DNA of 21,336 nucleotides from CAZCZR01 sp964503455 (GCA_964503455.1 CAZCZR010000028.1:1-21336); one strand, 5' to 3'. Shown: positions 8,771-16,995, counted from the stretch's first letter. Numbers and translations: made by a program. The notes: generated from the letters alone by a model not told the origin.

Positions 8771-10688
8771 TTCCGTTGCTTCCTTTCTCTTTGTTTTTAT
8801 CAGAGCTGTTCTTATTAAAACTATTTTTATTGAAGCTGTTTTTGTTTGAGCCGCTCTTTGCTTTAAGCTTTTTTGCATAGCCGGCAACGCCGCCCTTCGG
8901 CGGACGAATAAGACAGTGACTGTCATAGCCGATCAGGTCAGAGCGCCCCGCCTGATGAAGCGCGTCATACACAAGCGTGTAATTTTCGGGATTTTTAAAC
9001 TGCAAAAGCGCCCTTTGCATAGCTTTTTCCCTCGGCGACTTCGGCACGTACACGCTTTTCATCGTAAACGGATCAAGACCCGTGTAAAACATACAAGTGG
9101 CTATAGTCCCCGGCGTCGGATAAAAATCCTGAACCTGCTGCGGATTTATATTGTGATCCCTCAGATAAAGCGCCAGATCCACCGCGTCATTAAGCGTTGA
9201 GCCGGGATGCGATGACATGAGATACGGCACTAAGTACTGTTTTTTTCCGATTTCTTTGTTTATCCTGTAAAACTTCTCCGCAAAGCGGTTGAACACATCA
9301 TTTGCCGGTTTGCCCATATATTTTAAAACATTATCCGATATATGCTCCGGCGCCACTTTAAGCTGTCCGCTTATATGATATTTACACAGCTCATAGAAAA
9401 ATTCATCGTCCGGATCGTTTATAAGGTAGTCAAACCGTATTCCCGACCTGATAAAGACCTTCTTCACGCCCTTTATTTCCCGAAGCTGCCTTAAAAGCGA
9501 CAGATAATCGCTGTGATCTATCTTCAGATTGCGGCAGGGCGCCGGAAACAGGCATTGTCTGTCGGCGCAGGCTCCCGCCTTAAGCTGCTTTGAACAGGCG
9601 GGACCTCTGAAATTGGCGGTCGGTCCGCCGACGTCATGGATATATCCCTTGAAGTCGGGGTCTTTTACCATTTCCTCGGCTTCCCTGATTATGGATTCGT
9701 GACTTCTGGATGTCACTATGCGTCCCTGATGGAAGGACAGCGCGCAGAAATTGCATCCTCCGAAGCAGCCCCTGTTTGACACGAGGCTGAACTTGACTTC
9801 TTTTATAGCCTCTATGCCGCCGAACGGCTCATAACAGTAGTGATATGTCCTCATATACGGCAGCTCATACACCGCGTCAAGCTCCGCCGTATCAAGCGGC
9901 GGCATTGGCGGATTTTGCACAAGATACCTGTCGCCGTGCTTTTGAACGAGTGTTTTCCCCAGATACGGGTTCTGCTCGCGGTACTGTATCCTGCATGAGT
10001 CTGCATAGCTGCGCTTTGAGCGGACGCACTCCTCATACGAAGGCAGCGGCACAGAATTTTTGACATCACCGTTCTTTGATATATAGCACGTTCCCGGAAC
10101 ATCGGTTATTTCATGCACATTATCTCCGTCACGCAGACGGTCTGCGATCGCGATTATCTGCTTCTCGCCCATTCCGTACATAAGTATATCCGCTCTCGAA
10201 TCAAACAGCACGGAACGGCGCACCTTATCCTCCCAATAGTCATAGTGCGCAAACCGTCTCAGACTTGCCTCCACGCCGCCGATAAGTATCGGTATATCGC
10301 CGAAACATTCGCGTATGCGGTTGCAGTACACTATCGTTGCCCTGTCGGGACGCTGTCCCGCTTTGTTCCCCGGAGCATACGCGTCATCGGTGCGGCGTTT
10401 TTTGCTGACAGTGTAATGATTTACCATACTGTCGATATTTCCGGCGCTTACAAGGACTCCCAGCTTCGGTCTGCCCATTCTTTTAAAATCGTCCGCCGTT
10501 TTCCAATCGGGCAATGCGATTATGCCTACCTTATAACCATGGGCCTCAAGCACTCTGGATATTATAGCGTGGCCGAAGCTCGGATGATCAACGTAAGCAT
10601 CGCCGACAATGTATAAAAAATCAAGACGGTTCCATCCGCGCGTATCCATGTCCGCGCGGTTTACCGGAAGAAAATCCTTGCTTTTCAT
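8646..10688 (-). CDS. YgiQ-family radical SAM protein
   Basis: This 680-residue protein belongs to the YgiQ family (UPF0313), a conserved radical SAM family without an established reaction. The iron-sulfur cluster motif CxxxCxxC is C308, C312, C315 in RGCFGGCNFC. An N-terminal domain (about 20-180) precedes the radical SAM barrel (about 295-560), and conserved family segments include GGVEASLRRFAHYDYW, HDVGGPTANF and QVQDFYPTPGT. From about residue 605 on, the tail is low-complexity, basic and Asn/Ser/Gly-rich with a repeated NSFNKN unit; basic tails are usual in this family. The last 40 or so residues overlap the start of folD. The ATG overlaps the ftsK stop by one base (TAATG), with GAGGA upstream. 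Confidence 0.9.
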   Translation of the reverse strand: MKSKDFLPVNRADMDTRGWNRLDFLYIVGDAYVDHPSFGHAIISRVLEAHGYKVGIIALPDWKTADDFKRMGRPKLGVLVSAGNIDSMVNHYTVSKKRRTDDAYAPGNKAGQRPDRATIVYCNRIRECFGDIPILIGGVEASLRRFAHYDYWEDKVRRSVLFDSRADILMYGMGEKQIIAIADRLRDGDNVHEITDVPGTCYISKNGDVKNSVPLPSYEECVRSKRSYADSCRIQYREQNPYLGKTLVQKHGDRYLVQNPPMPPLDTAELDAVYELPYMRTYHYCYEPFGGIEAIKEVKFSLVSNRGCFGGCNFCALSFHQGRIVTSRSHESIIREAEEMVKDPDFKGYIHDVGGPTANFRGPACSKQLKAGACADRQCLFPAPCRNLKIDHSDYLSLLRQLREIKGVKKVFIRSGIRFDYLINDPDDEFFYELCKYHISGQLKVAPEHISDNVLKYMGKPANDVFNRFAEKFYRINKEIGKKQYLVPYLMSSHPGSTLNDAVDLALYLRDHNINPQQVQDFYPTPGTIATCMFYTGLDPFTMKSVYVPKSPREKAMQRALLQFKNPENYTLVYDALHQAGRSDLIGYDSHCLIRPPKGGVAGYAKKLKAKSGSNKNSFNKNSFNKNSSDKNKEKGSNGNGKAFTGKGSFKKNKGRAGSGNGEAEKGRNISGSRRGDRRR

Positions 10689-13405
10689 TAACTGTTTTCC
10701 TCATCGTTCATACTGTCGATACCCATCATCTCCGCACGGCTCATATATACCTGACGCGGCTTTGATCCGTTGGCGCCGCTTATTATGCCGCGTTCTTCCA
10801 TCTGGTCGATTATTCTTCCGGCGCGGGAATAACCCACCTTCAGCTTTCGCTGTATCATGGCGGTGGAGATCTGTCCGAGTTCTACAGCCACTTTTATGGC
10901 CTCCGGCAAAAGCTCATCGCCATCGTCATCCTTATCGGGAGTAACCCCGTTCTCGCCCAAGGCGCAGCGCTCTATATGCTCCTCCAAATCCTCGCTGTAA
11001 TGATTGTCATCTCCCGTTTCTTTCAGGAAGTCAACAATTCTCTCTATCTCCTCATCCGATACAAACGCTCCCTGCACTCTTAAAGGATTTCTCTCTCCGG
11101 TCGGAAAATACAGCATATCTCCCCTGCCGAGAAGATGCTCCGCGCCCACGCGGTCAAGTATGGTACGGCTGTCCACCTGACTTGATACGGCAAACGCGAT
11201 TCTGGAAGGTATATTCGCTTTGATAAGTCCGGTGATAACGTCCACCGACGGACGCTGTGTGGCAATTATAAGATGTATGCCCGCCGCTCTTGCAAGCTGC
11301 GCCAGACGACAGATATAGTCCTCTACCTCCTTCGCCGCCACCATCATAAGATCGGCAAGCTCGTCTATAATTATGACAAGCTGCGCAAGCTTCGGTTCGC
11401 CGCGTTTTTCCATAAGCGAATTGTAGCCGGTAAGATTCCTGACCGAAGCCCCCGCGAAAAGCTCGTATCTTCTCATCATCTCTCCAACCGCCCAGTTAAG
11501 CGCGGCGGCGGCTTTTTTCGGCTCCGTCACAACAGGTATCATCAGATGCGGTATGCCGTTATAAACTCCAAGCTCGACAACCTTCGGGTCTACCATAATA
11601 AGCTTGACCTCGCTTGGCGACGCTTTGTAGATAATGCTTGTTATGATAGTATTGATACACACGCTCTTACCGGAGCCTGTAGCTCCCGCTATAAGCACGT
11701 GGGGCATCCTCGCTATATCGCCCACGACCACTCTGCCGCCTATATCCTTGCCAAGAGCTACCGACAGCTTCGATTTCGCCGACAAAAACTCCTCCGAATC
11801 AAGCATTTCCTTTATTGATACGGACGCCACCTCGCGGTTTGGTATCTCTATTCCGACCGCAGCCTTGCCCGGCACCGGCGCTACCAGCACGTTCGATACC
11901 GCAAGATTCAGGGCGATGTCATTGGCAAGGCCTACTATTTTTGAAAGCTTTACGCCGCTTGACGGCTGTATTTCATATCTTGTGACAGACGGCCCCTGCG
12001 TGACCTGAGACAGCTTTGCCGAAACTCCGAAATCAGCAAGCACAGAGATAAGCTTTTTCGATGTTTCAAACATCTCTCTTCTCATATCCGCCGACACCTC
12101 GCTCGGCTTGTTCAAAATATCCGTTGAGGGATAGATGTATTCTATAGGCGTTTCAGCCGCGGCCTCGTCTATTGTGCGGTGAAGCTCGTCCTCCTCCATT
12201 TCCTCACGGCGTTTCTGCGCCTGCTGGCGTTCCTTCTTTGTCATGCCGCTTTGCGATTCGTCCGACAAATCGTCGGGTACATTGCTCTCAAGCTGGCTCT
12301 TTGAAGGCATGACGGAATCATCGTCGCGGTAGTCGGGCGTGTGGTCGGCAATGACGTCACCGTCCGATATATTCAGTCCCATTTCCGAGAAAATATCCGC
12401 TATGCCGTCATCGGACGGTTCCTCCGCGTCCGCGCCGGCACTCCCGCTTTCGTCAACAAACGGGTTTTTGCCCGGTTTATGACCGGCGATCTCGCGGTCA
12501 ATGTCCTCGTTCCTGCGCTTCGACTGTTCAAATAAGCTGTCGTCAAACAGATCCCCGTCCGATGATCTTCCCTTGTTCCTACTCTTGTTCTTGCTCTTTT
12601 TCTTTTTGCTCGATTTTTTGTCCATAAGCATATCCGCGAACGGATCGTCAGCCGCAGGCTCGGCGCCCGTTGGAAGCTCCTCTGTCCGAGGCGCGTTCTC
12701 CGCCGAAAAGTCCGATGCAACATTAAGTATATCCTCCCCGCGCCGTTTGGGAAGTCTGGGACGGTTTTCCACCATATGTCTGCCTCGGTCATACGCGTCA
12801 ACGCTTTCCACATTCTTTACCTCATCGCGCACAGCGCTTGCCGCGCCCCTTATAAAGGATACGATCGCGCTTATAACGGATCTGCCGAGAATAAGGCTTG
12901 TAAGCAGTATCTCAAGCAGGATAAGAACTATATATGAAGCTATTTTGTCTATGAGCGTATTCAGCGGACAGGCTATAAGCGCGCCGAACACACCGCCTCC
13001 GTCGGAGTACATCCCGCTCGAATACGCGTATTTTATCGGCAGTACCTCATCACCTGACAAATGTATCATCGCTGATATAAAGATTATAAACATCATTGTC
13101 AAAAACAGCTTGAGCCACAATGCGCCGACCTTTTTTTTGCAGATCGAATATATGCCCGATCCGACAAATGCGGGCGGCACAAAGTACGCCGCAAACCCAA
13201 ACAATCCCTTCATAAACGCTTTTACCGCGCCGCCAAGCATTCCGCCGGAATCTATGTACATAAATACCGCCAAAAGTACTCCCGTCACAATAAACACGCC
13301 TGCCGGAGCATACAGGCTTCCGCCCTCCGCCTTTCCGCGCGGCTGCGGTGCGGATTTTCTTGCCTTTGTATCGGTATTTGCCCTTGTTTTCTTTTTAGCT
13401 GCCAT
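10688..13405 (-). CDS. ftsK: FtsK/SpoIIIE-family DNA translocase
   Basis: This septal DNA pump moves chromosome ends through the closing septum or into the forespore. The protein has 905 residues. About four membrane helices (residues 35-180) are followed by a long charged linker (about 200-430) with strings of K, D, E and R, then the motor. Walker A is GATGSGKS (574-581) and Walker B is LVIIIDELADLM. A C-terminal winged-helix gamma domain (about 835-895) recognises KOPS/SRS-type sequences. I chose the ATG at 13405, with AAAGGTG placed 6-8 bp upstream, rather than a GTG at 13414 that overlaps this site. It heads the ftsK-ygiQ-folD-GH2 operon and is divergent from the first blaI-like gene. I cannot tell from sequence whether it acts as FtsK or SpoIIIE. 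Confidence 0.94.
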   Translation of the reverse strand: MAAKKKTRANTDTKARKSAPQPRGKAEGGSLYAPAGVFIVTGVLLAVFMYIDSGGMLGGAVKAFMKGLFGFAAYFVPPAFVGSGIYSICKKKVGALWLKLFLTMMFIIFISAMIHLSGDEVLPIKYAYSSGMYSDGGGVFGALIACPLNTLIDKIASYIVLILLEILLTSLILGRSVISAIVSFIRGAASAVRDEVKNVESVDAYDRGRHMVENRPRLPKRRGEDILNVASDFSAENAPRTEELPTGAEPAADDPFADMLMDKKSSKKKKSKNKSRNKGRSSDGDLFDDSLFEQSKRRNEDIDREIAGHKPGKNPFVDESGSAGADAEEPSDDGIADIFSEMGLNISDGDVIADHTPDYRDDDSVMPSKSQLESNVPDDLSDESQSGMTKKERQQAQKRREEMEEDELHRTIDEAAAETPIEYIYPSTDILNKPSEVSADMRREMFETSKKLISVLADFGVSAKLSQVTQGPSVTRYEIQPSSGVKLSKIVGLANDIALNLAVSNVLVAPVPGKAAVGIEIPNREVASVSIKEMLDSEEFLSAKSKLSVALGKDIGGRVVVGDIARMPHVLIAGATGSGKSVCINTIITSIIYKASPSEVKLIMVDPKVVELGVYNGIPHLMIPVVTEPKKAAAALNWAVGEMMRRYELFAGASVRNLTGYNSLMEKRGEPKLAQLVIIIDELADLMMVAAKEVEDYICRLAQLARAAGIHLIIATQRPSVDVITGLIKANIPSRIAFAVSSQVDSRTILDRVGAEHLLGRGDMLYFPTGERNPLRVQGAFVSDEEIERIVDFLKETGDDNHYSEDLEEHIERCALGENGVTPDKDDDGDELLPEAIKVAVELGQISTAMIQRKLKVGYSRAGRIIDQMEERGIISGANGSKPRQVYMSRAEMMGIDSMNDEENS

Positions 13406-13542
13406 AAATTTCACCTTTCAAATATATGAAATTAAATAAGTTTTTTATATTGTTTATCGAACTTATTCAATTTTCCGGTTTTCATTAAATTCATTGTTCA
13501 ATATATATTACTCAATGCAAACCATATCAAACGTTTTAATTA

Positions 13543-13551
13543 ATTATAACA
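13543..13551 (-). promoter_or_regulatory. Possible promoter (-10) of the ftsK operon
   Basis: On the minus strand TGTTATAAT is an extended -10 element. No good -35 is seen 17 bp upstream. The leader to the ftsK ATG would be about 130 nt and very AT-rich, and I see no structured RNA in it. Confidence 0.4.
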
Positions 13552-13600
13552 TAACCGAAATAAAAAATCCATACATTTTTAAATTTTCTTTAAAAAACAC

Positions 13601-13629
13601 TTGACAAATAATATTTACAGGTGTAAAAT
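13601..13629 (+). promoter_or_regulatory. Promoter of cassette A (blaI-like operon)
   Basis: TTGACA (13601-13606) and TAAAAT (13624-13629) are separated by exactly 17 bp. The promoter is overlapped by one palindromic operator and followed by a second. The cassette B promoter has the same -35, the same -10 and the same spacing. Confidence 0.88.
13614..13627. promoter_or_regulatory. BlaI-type operator A1
   Basis: TTTACAGGTGTAAA is a palindrome with a two-base centre and contains the TACAnnTGTA core known for BlaI/MecI operators. It lies between -35 and -10 and covers part of the -10, so a bound repressor would block polymerase. The core TACAGGTGTA recurs at the same place in the cassette B promoter. 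Confidence 0.82.
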
Positions 13630-13639
13630 ATAAATAACA

Positions 13640-13653
13640 TTTACAATTGTAAA
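13640..13653. promoter_or_regulatory. BlaI-type operator A2
   Basis: TTTACAATTGTAAA is a perfect 14-bp palindrome just after the expected transcription start, centred 26 bp from operator A1. Two spaced dyads are the usual BlaI/MecI arrangement. Confidence 0.82.
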
Positions 13654-13675
13654 AATAATAAAGGAGGAGAATACA

Positions 13676-14059
13676 ATGTCAAAGAGAGACAAATTTGACA
13701 TCACGGATGCCGAGTTAGACGTAATGAAGGTACTGTGGGGTTCAAGCAGCGAGATGAAGGTGAATGAGATATTTACGGCGCTGGCGGACAAGGGCTGGAC
13801 GCTGTCAACGGTTTCTACGCTTATCGGACGGCTGCGGGATAAAGGAACGGTGGAATACGAAAAACGCGGGAACGTGTATTATTACCGCGCGGCTGCGGAT
13901 GAGAACGAGTATAAAATGATAAAGACAAAATCATTCCTTTCCAAGCTGTACGGCGGCTCGGTAAAAAACATGGTCGCGGCATTGTTCGACAACAAATCAT
14001 TGTCCGAAAGCGATGCGAAGGAAATACGCGATATGTTCAGGCTGGACGATAACAAATGA
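13676..14059 (+). CDS. BlaI/MecI-family transcriptional repressor (cassette A)
   Basis: This is a small winged-helix repressor of 127 residues (Pfam Penicillinase_R), the usual length. The DNA-binding domain (about 8-78) includes ITDAELDVMKVLW, the recognition helix around STVSTLIGRLRDKG and the wing EKRGNVYYYRA. The C-terminal part (about 85-127, LSKLYGGSVKNMVAALF) is the dimerisation region that BlaR1-type proteases or their partners inactivate in the classical system. GGAGG at 13663-13667 lies 8 bp upstream of the ATG. The stop overlaps the M56 start (ATGA). Two palindromic operators precede it, so autorepression is likely. No beta-lactamase gene is nearby, so the targets probably differ from bla genes. 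Confidence 0.93.
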   Translation: MSKRDKFDITDAELDVMKVLWGSSSEMKVNEIFTALADKGWTLSTVSTLIGRLRDKGTVEYEKRGNVYYYRAAADENEYKMIKTKSFLSKLYGGSVKNMVAALFDNKSLSESDAKEIRDMFRLDDNK

Positions 14060-14919
14060 TATTTGAACTGTTCAAAAGCACAATAATGATGTCAGCGCTC
14101 GGCGCGGCGGTGTTTATTGTCATGACGGCGGCAAAGCCGTTCACGCGCAAAATATTCGGAAGCCGATGGCAGTACTATTCATGGATAGTGGTGCTTGCCG
14201 CGTTGGTATTTCCGATAAGGCTTGTAATTCCGCATAATGCGCGCCGGTCGCCTGCGGCTTACGTGTCCGCGCCGACAGCGGCTGCGGCAACGCTCGTTCC
14301 GGAGCAGGCGGCATCCGCACCGACGCCGATACCCGCACCGACGCCGACGCCCGCGATGCGTTACGTATCCGACGTTCCGATAGAGTACAAAACGGTCACA
14401 ATGCGCGGCAACGATGTGCGTTTTACAGACATCATAGCGGCGGCATGGCTTGCGGGCGCGGCGGTATACCTTATGTCAGGGCTGATAAGCTACGCGATAT
14501 TCCTTCGCGGCATGAAGAAAAACTCGTATTTGACGGAGTGTGCGGAGCTTGAGGAAATGCGCCGCGATATGGGCATACGGTGCAAAATTCGCGTGCGGAG
14601 TACGCCAATGATCGACGCTCCGCTGATGACGGGTCTTATCCGTCCGACGCTGCTCATGCCGGACCGCGAGCTTGACTCTCGGACGGTATACTATATACTG
14701 CGCCATGAGCTGACGCATTACAGGCGGCATGATCTATGGTACAAGTGGGCGGCAATGCTTGTCACAAGCGTGCATTGGTTCAATCCTGCGGCGCATTTGG
14801 TGACGCGCGAGATAAACCGCGAATGTGAAATAAGCTGTGACATTGAGGCGACAAGGGGTATGAGCGATGAGGAAAAGAAGGAGTATATGAACACGATTTT
14901 ATCTGTGGTAAGCGATTAA
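14056..14919 (+). CDS. Truncated-type M56 (BlaR1-like) membrane metalloprotease, cassette A
   Basis: This 287-residue protein matches the protease half of BlaR1/MecR1. Membrane helices lie near 6-26, 39-58 and 125-150. The outer loop between the second and third carries a Pro/Thr/Ala-rich stretch (about 86-100, PTPIPAPTPTP). The cytoplasmic zinc site is H217-E218-x-x-H221 in RHELTHYRRHD, with the distal ligand motif ExxCD (E258, C261, D262), and VHWFNP before it. The chain ends at residue 287, soon after MSDEEKKEYMNTIL, so the fourth helix and extracellular sensor of BlaR1 (about 600 residues in full) are absent. They appear to be encoded by the next gene. It overlaps the repressor stop by 4 nt. 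In BlaR1 the protease triggers loss of BlaI repression; the same role is inferred here. Confidence 0.9.
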   Translation: MIFELFKSTIMMSALGAAVFIVMTAAKPFTRKIFGSRWQYYSWIVVLAALVFPIRLVIPHNARRSPAAYVSAPTAAAATLVPEQAASAPTPIPAPTPTPAMRYVSDVPIEYKTVTMRGNDVRFTDIIAAAWLAGAAVYLMSGLISYAIFLRGMKKNSYLTECAELEEMRRDMGIRCKIRVRSTPMIDAPLMTGLIRPTLLMPDRELDSRTVYYILRHELTHYRRHDLWYKWAAMLVTSVHWFNPAAHLVTREINRECEISCDIEATRGMSDEEKKEYMNTILSVVSD

Positions 14920-14963
14920 AGGGCGATAGGTTTCTGTGAGGAATTATACGAGGAGGAATAATA

Positions 14964-16148
14964 ATGCATGATTTTTACACAACCCGCATGACAGGAGATA
15001 AGAAAATTATAGTCGAGCGTTTCCGCTCGATCGTACACGAAAAGAAGCGTCCGATGTATATCCGCGTAATAGCGGCGGCAACGGCGGCGGTGATGACGGG
15101 TGCGGCGGCTGTCGCGTCTGCGGCGGTGAATGAGTCGGTGAACGGATTGGAGTATTTCACCGAACAGGAGGCATATCTGACAGGCGGATATGAGTTCAAG
15201 GTCAACATATCCGATGTGTCCAATCCGCCGCAATGGGCGGTCGAAACGGCAGGCGAGGACGGCGTACTTACGTTCAGGCTGGAGGATTATGCTGTGCGGC
15301 GGACCGACGGATATATGTCTGTTGACCGCAAAACTACCGTAAGCGGCTCTGGCGGCGAACACGTACTCAACTACGGCGACGATAATAAAATAGACCAGAT
15401 AAGTTCCGACAGCTTTGCGAATGAACCGGGGTGCGAAAATTGGAAGTGTTTCCGCACGCTTGAGGAAAATGAGGGCAGCGGCAAAACGGATGTGTTGTAT
15501 GTGCTGTCGCTTAAATGGCAGCAGGTGGAAGGCGTTAAGGTGCTGTTTATGGACTATGACCGCGATATTATAAGCGAAACCTTCGAGGATAATAGCGGCG
15601 CAATAATCAGCTTATATTCCGTCAGCCTCGACAGCGCCGTTGACGCATACGATTTTACGGAGTTCGGCGATGATTACATCCGCAACTCCGAAAAATACAG
15701 CTCCAGCGCGGTTACGCGGTCGGATTTGTTCATGCCGTATGAGAATAACTACCGCAACCGTAAGGTTGACGGCATAGACATTGACGTAGCATCCGTCGGC
15801 GAGGACGAGATCAAGCTGAAAATCACCGACACAAACGATACGGCGGATTTTGTGCGGCTGGCAGTGTTTGATGATAATATGTATCGAATGGCATGGTATG
15901 ACAAGATTGTAGCGGAGGAAGCGGCAGCCGACGGTCGTCCGGAGTATTTCGATGCGGTAAGCTATGACAAGGATGCCGGCGAACTGACGATTCACGCCGA
16001 TAAGTGCCGTACGCTTGAAACGCTGTTTATGGAAAGAGCCGAGGCGAACGTGAAATTTGAAAAGGGCAAAACGTATAGGATAGAGCTGGGATTTGAGGAT
16101 AAAGACGGCAACTGCGTGTACAGGTGGATGAAATATGTCACGGCGTAA
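14964..16148 (+). CDS. Membrane-anchored sensor-like protein, cassette A
   Basis: I do not recognise the ectodomain. The 394-residue protein has a basic cytoplasmic start (1-30, YTTRMTGDKKIIVERF then RSIVHEKKR), one membrane helix (about 31-55, Ala/Val-rich) and an extracytoplasmic part of about 340 residues rich in beta-type segments. The N-terminal stretch resembles the segment of BlaR1 proteins lying between the zinc domain and the fourth helix, so with the preceding M56 gene it would make up a split BlaR1. Penicillin-binding motifs (SxxK with KTG) are not convincing. It is homologous to the third gene of cassette B, sharing NGLE near the membrane, GDDN (138-141), DGIDIDVA and a closing GKTYRIE...YRWMKYVT. 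AGGAGG lies 7 bp before the ATG; the gap after M56 is 44 bp. An alternative role is substrate of the protease. Confidence 0.75.
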   Translation: MHDFYTTRMTGDKKIIVERFRSIVHEKKRPMYIRVIAAATAAVMTGAAAVASAAVNESVNGLEYFTEQEAYLTGGYEFKVNISDVSNPPQWAVETAGEDGVLTFRLEDYAVRRTDGYMSVDRKTTVSGSGGEHVLNYGDDNKIDQISSDSFANEPGCENWKCFRTLEENEGSGKTDVLYVLSLKWQQVEGVKVLFMDYDRDIISETFEDNSGAIISLYSVSLDSAVDAYDFTEFGDDYIRNSEKYSSSAVTRSDLFMPYENNYRNRKVDGIDIDVASVGEDEIKLKITDTNDTADFVRLAVFDDNMYRMAWYDKIVAEEAAADGRPEYFDAVSYDKDAGELTIHADKCRTLETLFMERAEANVKFEKGKTYRIELGFEDKDGNCVYRWMKYVTA

Positions 16149-16188
16149 GTTTTTGTGAGGAACAATTTTAGTATGAGGAGTAAAAACT

Positions 16189-16947
16189 ATGAAGATCAAA
16201 AAAATAACAGCCATACTGGCGGCTACGGTTACGGCGTTCGGTATGAGCGCACAGGCGGCGGATGTTACGGGCGGAATTATTACGCTCGGTCAGTTTATGG
16301 GTTTGACGGAAAGCGGCGTGTATGTCAATATTGACGGTGCGGTGCTTCCCACCTGTCTGTATGCTGATTTTTACAATGATATGAACGCGCTCAAAATGCA
16401 GTCGCGCCTAAGCATAACGGACTCGCAGACGGGCGGGATATTCACCCGAACGGGCGATAAGCGGGTATATCTTAGTACGGACGGCGATGCCGATTATTAC
16501 GCGCCGTATATGAGCCGCCGTCCCATATCGATGTACAAAAGCGTTGACGGCGCGGCATACGCCACGCTTAAGGGCTACGCCGATGAGGCGGTGAACGCCG
16601 CAGGTACGGAAACAGTGTCTGAATGGGCGTATCCGTTTATCGTTGAAGGACGTGCCGACGGCATGACTGTTGAGCCGGGCGATTATACGGCAGCGATCAC
16701 ACGCGGAGCGTTCGCGGCATATATTTCGGCTGAAGCCGATACGCCGGATGAACTGCTGACACGCGGCGGCGCGGCGAAAATGATCGCGGCAAAGCTCGGC
16801 AATCCGACAGGAGATGATATTGAGGACGTAAAGGCGGCGGGCATTATGCGCGGCGATGAAAGCGGCGCCTTCGCGGCGGACGAGTATATGACAATCGAGG
16901 AAGCGGTCACGGCGGCTGTGCGTTGGCATAACCTTGCAAAAAAATAA
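16189..16947 (+). CDS. Secreted SLH-like protein
   Basis: This is a secreted protein of 252 residues. The signal peptide is 1-23 (MKIKKITAIL, hydrophobic core, AQA before AD). The middle (about 24-140) is unrecognised. The C-terminal part looks like degenerate S-layer-homology modules: WAYPFIVEGRADGM with ITRGAFAAYI (about 146-179), and LTRGGAAKMIAAKLG with VKAAGIMRGDESGAF and MTIEEAVTAAVRW (about 190-246). SLH modules usually hold proteins on secondary cell-wall polymers, so this should sit at the cell surface; the degeneracy makes binding uncertain. GAGGAG lies about 9 bp upstream. It follows the sensor gene by 40 bp on the same strand, so it should be the fourth gene of cassette A. Cassette B has no equivalent. 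Confidence 0.72.
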   Translation: MKIKKITAILAATVTAFGMSAQAADVTGGIITLGQFMGLTESGVYVNIDGAVLPTCLYADFYNDMNALKMQSRLSITDSQTGGIFTRTGDKRVYLSTDGDADYYAPYMSRRPISMYKSVDGAAYATLKGYADEAVNAAGTETVSEWAYPFIVEGRADGMTVEPGDYTAAITRGAFAAYISAEADTPDELLTRGGAAKMIAAKLGNPTGDDIEDVKAAGIMRGDESGAFAADEYMTIEEAVTAAVRWHNLAKK

Positions 16948-16995
16948 CAAATACCGCGAATTTATAATAAAATTCAAAACCGGCAGAAAATAATT

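Noticed and set aside
8771..8926. 52-residue N-terminal extension of folD
   Set aside because: It reads the ygiQ repeat tail in another frame, and the family begins at MAKLLLGKEV with an RBS upstream of 8770.
10113..10616. 167-codon + strand open frame opposite ygiQ
   Set aside because: Shadow of a well-supported radical SAM gene; no RBS or domain.
12501..13439. 312-codon open frame on the + strand, antisense to the N-terminal half of ftsK
   Set aside because: Composition is a Ser/Pro-rich mirror of the ftsK linker and membrane region; no domain or translation signal.
14056..14966. Split of M56 and sensor as a sequencing frameshift or pseudogene
   Set aside because: The same break occurs in the diverged second copy, both downstream genes have AGGAGG sites at 7 bp, and both zinc sites are intact.
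15960..15975. SYDK (SxxK-like) in sensor A as a penicillin-binding serine motif
   Set aside because: It sits in a beta-type segment, the corresponding place in copy B lacks it, and no KTG-type motif follows.
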